Assembly (NCBI GenBank): GCA_030765665.1
Contig: JAVCCD010000237.1
Span: 1-6,206 of the forward strand
DNA from: Candidatus Tenebribacter mawsonii
GTDB lineage: Bacteria; Cloacimonadota; Cloacimonadia; Cloacimonadales; TCS61
Reading direction: 5' to 3'
Length of the DNA: 6,206 bases
The position numbers and the translations under genes were made by a program. Below, one piece after another: positions 1 through 5,923 of the stretch (its first letter is position 1; every line of letters starts with the position of its first letter). Below the pieces are notes generated by a model that saw only the letters and a list, made by a program, of their open reading frames with translations, had not been told where the DNA came from and ran no database searches.

Positions 1-189
1 TTTGCTTCCTTACTAGAAGTAATCTTCTTCACTTTCAGATCTAATCCGAATCCTCAAACCATCTTCATAAGCTTTTTCAAACCAATCTTTCTTCATTTCA
101 AATTCTTTAGACTTTATGTTTTTAACACAGAAGAATCCATGTTCATTTACATTTTCCAGAGTAACATCTACAAGTGTTAGATTATTCAT
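1..189 (-). pseudogene. Probable broken GNAT/YoaP-like N-acetyltransferase remnant (58-codon frame plus shifted frame)
   Basis: A minus-strand frame runs from ATG at 189-187 to TAG at 15-13 and encodes 58 residues. A purine-rich stretch (AAGAAG) about 7 nt upstream of the ATG could act as a weak ribosome site. The segment ENVNEHGFFC, then W at residue 38 and EDGLRIRI, matches from memory the N-terminus of GNAT acetyltransferases that carry a C-terminal YoaP-like domain (pattern ENV..-GFFC-...-W.....EGL.I.). That family is normally well over 200 residues. The next frame from base 53 leftwards is open to the window edge and reads FGLDLKVKKITSSKEA. This resembles the start of the YoaP-like C-terminal region of the same family. 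The simplest reading is an internal deletion of the acetyltransferase core plus a frameshift. The alternative is a real 58-residue protein of unknown function. The family assignment is by eye and uncertain; the frames themselves are directly visible. Confidence 0.45.
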
Positions 190-228
190 TTGCTATCTTC
201 TTTCTTTGTCCTTTGTTTTAAAAATTCT

Positions 229-246
229 GTTTATCTCGTTTATCCC
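229..246. repeat. Short tandem repeat, two 9-bp units
   Basis: On the plus strand gtttatctc is followed at once by gtttatccc, two 9-bp units with one mismatch. It lies just downstream of the birA stop codon, in the 65-nt gap before the left-edge remnant. On the transcribed minus strand it reads GGGATAAAC GAGATAAAC, followed by an A/G-rich tract. No hairpin with a T-run is seen here, so it does not look like an intrinsic terminator. Confidence 0.5.
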
Positions 247-254
247 GTCGAAAA

Positions 255-998
255 TTAATCAGTCCAAGTAATAACTGAACCAGCATAAAATGGCTGGATC
301 ATACCGGATTTAAGCTCAAGAAGTAATGCTCCATTCTTATCTATTCCTTTTACCTTACCTCTAAATACATCGTAATCTGTATCAAGCTCTATTTGTAATC
401 CTTTCAATAATGAATTTTTATTGAAATATTTTATATCTAAAATTCCTTCAACAAATTCTGGAAGCGCAGAAGCAAAATTATCAAAAAATGTGGATAATAG
501 TTTTTGATCATCTATCAAATGACCTAGTTCAATTTGCAGAGATGCTGATCCGGGAGCAAGCTTTTCATCAAGTTCTAACACATTGGTATTCAATCCGATT
601 CCAATGATGTGATACTTCCTACTTTCCAGGTGACTGGAAAGGATACCACAGATTTTGTCATCTTGCAGGAAGATATCATTCGGCCATTTGATCTTAAGTT
701 CTTCTGCAATGGATGGGAATAATTCACAGATTGTTTTATGAAGACAAATGCCTGTGAAAATGGTTATATTCGACTGGAAGTTGAATCCATAAAGTGCCGC
801 AGATAACCATAAACCACCAGCTGGAGAAAACCAGGAGTTTTTTCCTCGTCCTTTACCTAAGGTTTGTTCTCCAGCAATGTATAAGAAATTCCCTTGAGCT
901 TGATTTGACGTGATTAAATTTTCTACTTTATTTGATGTGCTTCCTACTTTCTTGGAATAGAACACTTCATCAAATAATGGATGTTCGAAATCTTTCAT
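255..998 (-). CDS. birA: Biotin--[acetyl-CoA-carboxylase] ligase (BirA, catalytic form without HTH)
   Basis: This 247-residue cytoplasmic enzyme activates biotin with ATP to biotinyl-5'-AMP and transfers biotin to the lysine of a carboxyl-carrier protein such as AccB. Visible motifs are VGSTS (18-22), the biotinyl-AMP loop EQTLGKGRGKNSW (44-56, with Q45 and R51 aligning to E. coli Q112 and R118), KWPND (104-108, holding the conserved lysine K104), K115-ICGIL and IGIGLNTN (132-139). The C-terminal SH3-like domain runs from about 195 to 247 (YDVFRGKVKGIDKNGALLLE, then F.AGSV). There is no N-terminal winged-helix domain, so this is a monofunctional (class I) ligase that should not repress a biotin operon. 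The ATG at 998 is preceded by AGAAAGG with a 6-nt spacing, a good ribosome site. It is co-directional with queA but about 140 nt away across a repeat, so it may have its own promoter. Identity is secure. Confidence 0.95.
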   Translation of the reverse strand: MKDFEHPLFDEVFYSKKVGSTSNKVENLITSNQAQGNFLYIAGEQTLGKGRGKNSWFSPAGGLWLSAALYGFNFQSNITIFTGICLHKTICELFPSIAEELKIKWPNDIFLQDDKICGILSSHLESRKYHIIGIGLNTNVLELDEKLAPGSASLQIELGHLIDDQKLLSTFFDNFASALPEFVEGILDIKYFNKNSLLKGLQIELDTDYDVFRGKVKGIDKNGALLLELKSGMIQPFYAGSVITWTD

Positions 999-1015
999 CT
1001 TATACCTTTCTCCGC

Positions 1016-1142
1016 TGTCTTTGCGAGTTTTCTTTCTATGACATCATACGAAGCAATCTTAATTGTTGAAAGAAGAGAAAGAAATGATTGCCACGTCACG
1101 AGTGCTCTTTGCAATGACAGAAATAGTCTTTGTGAGTTTTCT
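1016..1142. repeat. Interspersed inverted repeat of the TGTCATTGCGAG...GCAATC type
   Basis: The spacer between queA and birA holds three related pieces. Piece one (1016-1058) starts tgtctttgcgag and ends gaagcaatc. Piece two (1086-1119) starts gattgccacgtc and ends gcaatgaca. Its reverse complement begins tgtcattgc and ends gtggcaatc, so it is an inverted copy of piece one. Piece three (1126-1142, gtctttgtgagttttct) is a direct copy of 1017-1033 with one mismatch in 17 and ends on the last base of the queA stop codon. The ends fit a short dispersed palindromic repeat seen, from memory, between genes of many bacteria. It encodes no protein. Whether it works as a terminator or processing site cannot be told from sequence alone; no T-run follows it on the minus strand. 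Confidence 0.65.
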
Positions 1143-2182
1143 CATAATATTAACATCGAATCACCATAACTGAAAAAACGATATTTTTGTTCTACAGCAA
1201 TTTTGTAAGCGTTCATTATATTTTCATAACCAGCAAAAGCAGAGACCAACATCATTAATGTGGATTCGGGCATATGAAAATTAGTTATCAATCCATCAAT
1301 GATTTGTATCTCTTTGCCAGGATACAGAAAAATCTCCGTCCAATGTGAACCACTATTGAGTTGTCTATTTTCAGCGAAACTTTCTAGAGTTCTTGTTGTT
1401 GTTGTTCCTACCACTATAATCCGTCTCCCAGTTTTTTTTGCTTGATTAATTTTTAAAGCAACATCTTCAGATATTTGGCAATGTTCACTGTGCATTGTAT
1501 GATCTTTTATGTCATCAGTCTTTACAGGGCGGAATGTCCCTAAACCTACATGCAGTACCACTTCTAAAATCTCTATACCTTTCTCTCTGATCTGCTGCAT
1601 GAGTGGTTTTGTAAAATGTAATCCAGCAGTGGGAGCCGCTACTGAGCCGCGTTCTTGGGCATAAACAGTTTGATACGTTTCCTTGTCTTTTTCAGTTGAT
1701 TCTCGTTTTATATATGGTGGAAGCGGTACATTCCCAATCTCTTCCAAAATATTCCAAAAATTTCCATCCCAATAAAATTCAACAATTCTGCCACCTTCAT
1801 CTGCATGGTTGATTATCTTTGCTTTAAGTTTTTCATTGAAAACGATTTCGGCACCGATTTGCAATTTTCGCCCTGGTTTTACCAGACATTCCCAGCTTGA
1901 ATCAGTTTTTTGTTCCAATAGAAATACTTCAACTTTTGCACCTGTAGTTTTGTATCCGAATAGTCGCGCTGGAATAACTTTTGTATTATTAACAACCAGA
2001 ATATCAGAAGGTTTTAGATGCTCAATGATATTATTAAATTTTTCATGTTCTACTCTTCCGGTTGCTTTATCTAAGACAAGCATTCTGCTTTCGGAACGTG
2101 TATTTTTCGGATGCTGAGCAATTAATTCAGCTGGCAGATTATACCAGTAACTACTTTTTTTCGTAAGGGACATTTTCTGCAT
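1142..2182 (-). CDS. queA: S-adenosylmethionine:tRNA ribosyltransferase-isomerase (QueA)
   Basis: QueA transfers and isomerises the ribosyl part of S-adenosylmethionine onto 7-aminomethyl-7-deazaguanine at the tRNA wobble position, giving epoxyqueuosine. It is the penultimate step of queuosine synthesis in the cytoplasm. The 346 residues are full length and carry the family blocks NNTKVIPARLFG (65-76), PLPPYI (153-158), QTVYA (171-175), GSVAAPTAGLHF (179-190), HVGLGTFRPV (211-220), MHSE (230-233), VGTTTTRTLES (258-268), a block at 298-318 beginning LITNFHMPESTL, and YRFFSYGDSMLI (334-345). The start at 2182 overlaps the DUF3108 gene by 32 nt. A second ATG at 2173 (residue 4) gives an N-terminus closer to the family norm and a 23-nt overlap, and neither has a strong ribosome site, so coupling to the upstream gene is likely. 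The TGA stop abuts the repeat. Identity is secure and the start is uncertain by three residues. No tgt or queG gene is in the window. Confidence 0.96.
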   Translation of the reverse strand: MQKMSLTKKSSYWYNLPAELIAQHPKNTRSESRMLVLDKATGRVEHEKFNNIIEHLKPSDILVVNNTKVIPARLFGYKTTGAKVEVFLLEQKTDSSWECLVKPGRKLQIGAEIVFNEKLKAKIINHADEGGRIVEFYWDGNFWNILEEIGNVPLPPYIKRESTEKDKETYQTVYAQERGSVAAPTAGLHFTKPLMQQIREKGIEILEVVLHVGLGTFRPVKTDDIKDHTMHSEHCQISEDVALKINQAKKTGRRIIVVGTTTTRTLESFAENRQLNSGSHWTEIFLYPGKEIQIIDGLITNFHMPESTLMMLVSAFAGYENIMNAYKIAVEQKYRFFSYGDSMLIL

Positions 2183-2903
2183 CTTTCAGTATTGCCTTAA
2201 AACTTCCAAAAACTATTTTACTGCTCATTTTTACTGGAATTTTATGTTCATCTGCAGTAATCCAGACAAGGATCTTTCCTGTCTGTTTGAATATTGCATC
2301 ACCTTTTAAAATCGGTTCAACCACAAAACAATTTATATCTCCAAAGATCGTTTCCATTACTTCTTCTCTAAGAATTATTACATCAGCAGGATAGTTTCTG
2401 CCATCCGATGTTACATTAATTGTTAGAGTATCACCAACTGTGAATTTTTGTAGTCTTAAATAATAAAAAGCACTAAGAATATCTTGAGTGCCAGCGGGAA
2501 TTTCAATTCTCTTTTCTTTGAACTTTTTTGTTTTACGTCCAAATTTTGTATAGATCGTAAAATTTTGTTCAGGATAATAAAAATGGATTCTGTATTGGCG
2601 ATAAGAACCTTCCTGAAGTTTTTTTGTGAATCTGCGAGTAACAAGTTGTTTTTTATCCCAAATAGATTCAATTTTGTCTCGAACTTTATAAACATTATCA
2701 AAAAAAGAATTCGTTTTGGCTAAGGATTCAATTTTATAGCATTCTGTTGAGTCTGTATAAATATGGGTATTTATCTGCAACGTTGTCTCACCAGCTTTTA
2801 TAATTCCATACTTAATTTGAAAAATTAATTTTTCTCCAATCTCGAAAGCAGAAAGTTGAATGCTTAAAATGGCAATTAGAGGAATTATCAATTTTCTTAG
2901 CAC
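2151..2903 (-). CDS. DUF3108 domain-containing exported protein
   Basis: This is a 250-residue protein of the DUF3108 family, whose function is unknown. Residues 1-19 form a signal peptide (LRK, then a hydrophobic stretch, with cleavage likely after LSA), so it is exported to the periplasm. The mature start GEKLIFQIKYGIIKAGETTL (23-42) is the family's typical opening strand pattern. DILSAFYYLR (141-150), VGDTL (156-160) and the end block around KQTGKILVWITADEHKIPVK (206-225), then SSKIVFGSFKAIL, also fit. There is no lipobox cysteine or membrane anchor beyond the signal peptide. The start is GTG at 2903-2901, whose G is also the last base of the preceding gene's TAG stop. A strong ribosome site six bases upstream supports it. 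Direct adjacency to an outer-membrane barrel gene suggests a role at the envelope, which is inference only. The family call rests on pattern recognition. Confidence 0.82.
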   Translation of the reverse strand: MLRKLIIPLIAILSIQLSAFEIGEKLIFQIKYGIIKAGETTLQINTHIYTDSTECYKIESLAKTNSFFDNVYKVRDKIESIWDKKQLVTRRFTKKLQEGSYRQYRIHFYYPEQNFTIYTKFGRKTKKFKEKRIEIPAGTQDILSAFYYLRLQKFTVGDTLTINVTSDGRNYPADVIILREEVMETIFGDINCFVVEPILKGDAIFKQTGKILVWITADEHKIPVKMSSKIVFGSFKAILKDAENVPYEKK

Positions 2904-3970
2904 TAAAATTCCTCTCTACTTCCCATACTCAAACTTTTATTCTGCTCACCAAAACCTATATCAAGTCGTACATTTAATCTGTCATTCATGAGGAATGATA
3001 TTCTGAAACCAGCTCCATAAGACAATTTTAGTTCATCCAATGAAATGTCTTCCAAACTCCCTGCAACTTCACCCATTTCGATAAAAGTTATAAATCCAAA
3101 TCTTTCTAAAAGTGGGTTTGACCAAGGGAATATCCGATTCTCAATTCGGAAGATTATTGAATGTCGATCAATGAATTTATTAGCAGTAATAGCTCTCATA
3201 TTATCATCCAGATATGACATCTTATGGAATGGAACTTCATCTGAAACAGTTGAAAAATAACCTTGAATAGCTAATGTTTGATTAAGAAATATTGAGATAT
3301 AATGTCGCAGATCTATCTTGCTTCGAATGAAATTATAGTCACTTGCAATTATATCTGAGAATAGAATAGATTCAAAATTATAAAACAACCCCTTTTGTGG
3401 ATAAGTATCAGAATCACGTGTATCGTAGCAAAGACTTACTCCGATCCCAGAAGTCACATTATCTTCATTTCCCGGAATCTCATCATTTGCCAATAAACCA
3501 TTTTCTTCCATTTTTTTTATTTGGAAATGCGAAAGTTCATAGATTGGGGTAACTTGCCAATATCTGGTAATTTTTTTTCTAATCTCGAGTTTAATGTCTA
3601 ATTCTCGTTTTGTATATTGCTCTTCAGTACCGGAAACATACTCATTTCCAATTCCATAGAAAGTGCTTGGCCAGTGCTTAAACTTTACATTTGCTACAAT
3701 TGCAATCAAGCCATTATTAAGATATATTTTTGGCATAAAATGAATTGAATATTGCTTCTTTTCACTAACTTCATTTGAGTAATAAATTAGATTTTTTTGG
3801 GAAGTTGAATCATCTTTGATGCTGCCATAACGCAAATATACAAGTCCTCCAGCATAAACTCCAGTTTCGTCGGAGTATCCAAAAGAAGGATAGACTACAT
3901 ATTCTAGTTTTGCCATAAGAAGTTGGTTGATCGTAAGAAATAAAATAATTAATGTAAATAATTTGTTCAT
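2903..3970 (-). CDS. Omp85/BamA-type surface antigen (D15) beta-barrel protein without POTRA domains
   Basis: This 355-residue protein begins with a signal peptide (1-20, cleavage likely after LLMA) and then goes straight into barrel-like alternating strands. It resembles the C-terminal D15/bacterial surface antigen domain of BamA/TamA proteins. The family pattern is clear at YDTRDSDTYPQKGLFYNFES (182-201), around FRIENRIFPW (274-283), and in SYGAGFRISF, then RLNVRLDIGFGE near the end. The last residue is phenylalanine, as expected for a barrel recognised by the BAM machinery. No POTRA domains are present, so it is unlikely to be the essential BamA; small POTRA-less Omp85 proteins exist, mostly uncharacterised. 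At the place of the conserved VRG(F/Y) loop motif it reads MRAI (258-261), keeping Arg but not Gly. The ATG at 3970 follows the SDR stop by 3 nt with only a distant GGTGG, so translation is probably coupled. The fold call is good and the function is unknown. Confidence 0.8.
   Translation of the reverse strand: MNKLFTLIILFLTINQLLMAKLEYVVYPSFGYSDETGVYAGGLVYLRYGSIKDDSTSQKNLIYYSNEVSEKKQYSIHFMPKIYLNNGLIAIVANVKFKHWPSTFYGIGNEYVSGTEEQYTKRELDIKLEIRKKITRYWQVTPIYELSHFQIKKMEENGLLANDEIPGNEDNVTSGIGVSLCYDTRDSDTYPQKGLFYNFESILFSDIIASDYNFIRSKIDLRHYISIFLNQTLAIQGYFSTVSDEVPFHKMSYLDDNMRAITANKFIDRHSIIFRIENRIFPWSNPLLERFGFITFIEMGEVAGSLEDISLDELKLSYGAGFRISFLMNDRLNVRLDIGFGEQNKSLSMGSREEF
2910..2916 (-). promoter_or_regulatory. 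Ribosome binding site fixing the GTG start of the DUF3108 gene
   Basis: The minus strand reads GAGAGGA, then six bases, then GTG at 2903-2901. This is one of the strongest Shine-Dalgarno matches in the window and lies inside the last codons of the upstream barrel gene. It supports the GTG start and the TAGTG stop/start junction over a later ATG. Confidence 0.7.
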
Positions 3971-3973
3971 TAA

Positions 3974-4726
3974 TTAGATTTTGCCACCGGTAATAAAAAA
4001 TTCTTCACCGGTGATATAAGAATTATCCTTAGAAAGCAGGAATTCGCAAAGTCCGAAAATATCTTGAAAAGAAGCACACCGTTTCAACGGAATTTCTCTC
4101 AATTTTTCTTCATAATACTCTTGGCGGAATTTTCTATAACTTTCGGTGAATTCACTATCATCAATTTTTATTGGCCCGGGAGACACGGTATTCACAATGA
4201 TATTACAGGCAGCTTCTTCAGTAGCCAAGCTTCTTCCAATATTGGCTATACCTGCTTTAGAAGCTGAGTAGGCAGTACCTTTAGGAAGACCAATACGCGA
4301 AACATTAGAACCAAATAAAACGATTTTTCCATTGTTATTCTTTTTAAAATACTCTAAGGAAGTCTTTAGAATGTTGAATGTTCCAACCAAATTTGCATTT
4401 ATAATATTCTTCCAAAGGTCAGGATCGGAATCTGCCAGAGATTTTATAACACTACTTCTTGCGGTTGCTGTATGTATCAGGCGATCTGGGATCCAACCTG
4501 TTTCATTAATAATTTTTGCTAACTCAAGTTTAAGGTTTGAATAATTGGATAGGTCAGCTTGTAATATTTTTAATCTATCAGGATAATTACTGACTAATTG
4601 TTTGATGCGATGGTTACTTTTATGAATTACAAGAATTAGGTTTTCATCAAGTTCACAATACTTCTTTGCGAAATAAGATCCAACATTTCCATTGGCTCCA
4701 GTAATAATTATTGCGTTATTTTTCAT
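3974..4726 (-). CDS. Classical short-chain dehydrogenase/reductase (FabG-like SDR)
   Basis: This 250-residue NAD(P)-dependent oxidoreductase has the full classical SDR signature. It shows the nucleotide-binding TGANGNVG (9-16), ADLS (57-60, with D58 near the adenine), N111 in NANLVG, S140 in GSNVS, the YSASK motif (Y153 and K157), PGPI (183-186), and a C-terminal YITGEEFFITGG (237-248). The tetrad N111-S140-Y153-K157 is intact, so it should be active. The usual NNAG motif is replaced by HTAT (85-88). Basic residues after the second strand (H35, K36, R40) hint at NADP(H), which is weak inference. The substrate cannot be told: FabG-type ketoacyl reduction is possible, but no fatty acid synthesis genes are nearby. 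The gene follows coaBC by 11 nt and has an AGAAG ribosome site about 8 nt before its ATG, so it belongs to the same transcript. There is no signal peptide, so it is cytoplasmic. Confidence 0.9.
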   Translation of the reverse strand: MKNNAIIITGANGNVGSYFAKKYCELDENLILVIHKSNHRIKQLVSNYPDRLKILQADLSNYSNLKLELAKIINETGWIPDRLIHTATARSSVIKSLADSDPDLWKNIINANLVGTFNILKTSLEYFKKNNNGKIVLFGSNVSRIGLPKGTAYSASKAGIANIGRSLATEEAACNIIVNTVSPGPIKIDDSEFTESYRKFRQEYYEEKLREIPLKRCASFQDIFGLCEFLLSKDNSYITGEEFFITGGKI

Positions 4727-4737
4727 GTAATTTCTTC

Positions 4738-5901
4738 TTATTTTTTTAGAACAATATCAAGAATTTGATGAGCTACAGAAAATTTGCTGCCATTAAGTTT
4801 GATTTCTGCCCCATTACCCAAAATAAGAATTTCAGTATCATCATCACCTGTTACACTTATGTTGTTGGCACAAATGAAATCCAAATTTTTCTTCTCGAAC
4901 TTCTTAAGAGCATTTTCTGTTAAGTTTTCTGATTCAGCTGCAAAACCAACTAATATTTGATCTGTAGATTTTTTTTCACCAAGTTCCTTTAAAATGTCTT
5001 TTGTTCTTTTTAATTCAAGATTCATATTATCAGATTTTTTTATTTTCTGTTTCGAAGATTTGACGGGTGTGTAATCAGCAACTGCAGCAGTCATGAATGT
5101 AATATCAGATTTCGAGAACTCTTCTAGAACAACATTATGCATTTCTTTTGCTGAGATGGATTCTATCGAATTAAAGTATTCAGGAATCTTAACTTGAACA
5201 TATGAATGTACGAATGTAACTTTGGCACCTCTAATATGTGCAGCTCGAGCGAGTGCTAATCCCATCTTTCCTGTAGAATAATTTGTGATAAATCGCATTG
5301 GATCAATTTCCTCGCGACTTGCACCAGCAGTAACCAGAACATTTCTACCAAATAGGTCTTTCTTATATTTGAGAAGTGTTATAATATTAAAAATTATCTC
5401 TTCATTTTTAGGGTAACGTCCCTTGCCTTCATAACCGCAAGCAAGGATTCCAAATTCTGGCTCCATAAAATAATAATTCAACTCAGATAGTTTGTTAATA
5501 TTTTCTTGTACAATCGGGTTTTTGTACATATGTATGTTCATGGCAGGAACAAATAGGACAGGAGCTGTAGTTGCCATTATTGTTGTGGAAAGCAGGTCAT
5601 CCGCTATTCCTGATGCTGTCTTTCCAATAATATTTGCAGTTGCAGGAGCTATTACTAACATGTCTGCCCAATCGGCAAGTGAGATATGCTCTATATCTGC
5701 ATCAATATCGAACATTGTAGTGATAACCGGTTGATGAGTGATAGATTTGAACGTAATAGGGCTGACAAATTCACAGGCATGGGCAGTCATAATAGTTTTA
5801 ACCTCAGCACCCATTTTTGTAAGTTTGCTGGCAAGATCAACTGCTTTGTAAGCTGCTATCCCACCTGTAATTCCCAACAAAATCTTTTTATCTTTCAGCA
5901 T
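4738..5901 (-). CDS. coaBC: Bifunctional phosphopantothenoylcysteine decarboxylase / phosphopantothenate--cysteine ligase (CoaBC)
   Basis: CoaBC joins cysteine to 4'-phosphopantothenate (CoaB) and decarboxylates the product to 4'-phosphopantetheine (CoaC, an FMN enzyme), the middle steps of coenzyme A synthesis. The 387 residues are full length. The CoaC half (about 1-180) shows TGGIAAYK (12-19), the active-site His H72 in EHISLADWAD, APATAN (85-90), PAMN (119-122) and the catalytic Cys C155 in GILACGYEGKGR (150-161). The CoaB half (about 185-387) shows VTAGASREEIDPMRF (190-204), N207 with STGKMG, AAVADYTP (272-279), KIKK (286-289), KRTKDIL and GFAAE (319-323). The ATG at 5901 follows a GGAG ribosome site with 7-nt spacing. 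It is the first intact gene of the minus-strand run, and the SDR gene starts 11 nt after its stop. Identity is secure and no key residue is missing. Confidence 0.97.
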   Translation of the reverse strand: MLKDKKILLGITGGIAAYKAVDLASKLTKMGAEVKTIMTAHACEFVSPITFKSITHQPVITTMFDIDADIEHISLADWADMLVIAPATANIIGKTASGIADDLLSTTIMATTAPVLFVPAMNIHMYKNPIVQENINKLSELNYYFMEPEFGILACGYEGKGRYPKNEEIIFNIITLLKYKKDLFGRNVLVTAGASREEIDPMRFITNYSTGKMGLALARAAHIRGAKVTFVHSYVQVKIPEYFNSIESISAKEMHNVVLEEFSKSDITFMTAAVADYTPVKSSKQKIKKSDNMNLELKRTKDILKELGEKKSTDQILVGFAAESENLTENALKKFEKKNLDFICANNISVTGDDDTEILILGNGAEIKLNGSKFSVAHQILDIVLKK

Positions 5902-5923
5902 CTTTAAACTCCGTAATCTTAAG

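Noticed and set aside
190..254. Possible terminator after birA
   Set aside because: No stable hairpin followed by a T-run is visible on the minus strand; only a tandem repeat and a purine-rich tract are seen.
981..1169. 62-codon plus-strand frame across the birA-queA spacer
   Set aside because: It starts inside birA and ends inside queA on the opposite strand, its middle is the interspersed repeat, and the translation resembles no protein I know.
1809..2117. 102-codon plus-strand frame opposite queA
   Set aside because: It lies wholly antisense to the clearly coding queA motifs and its product has no recognisable features. The same holds for the other antisense frames within 2484-5907.
2456..2701. 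81-codon minus-strand frame inside the DUF3108 gene
   Set aside because: It is an alternative frame of a gene whose main frame has a signal peptide and family motifs.
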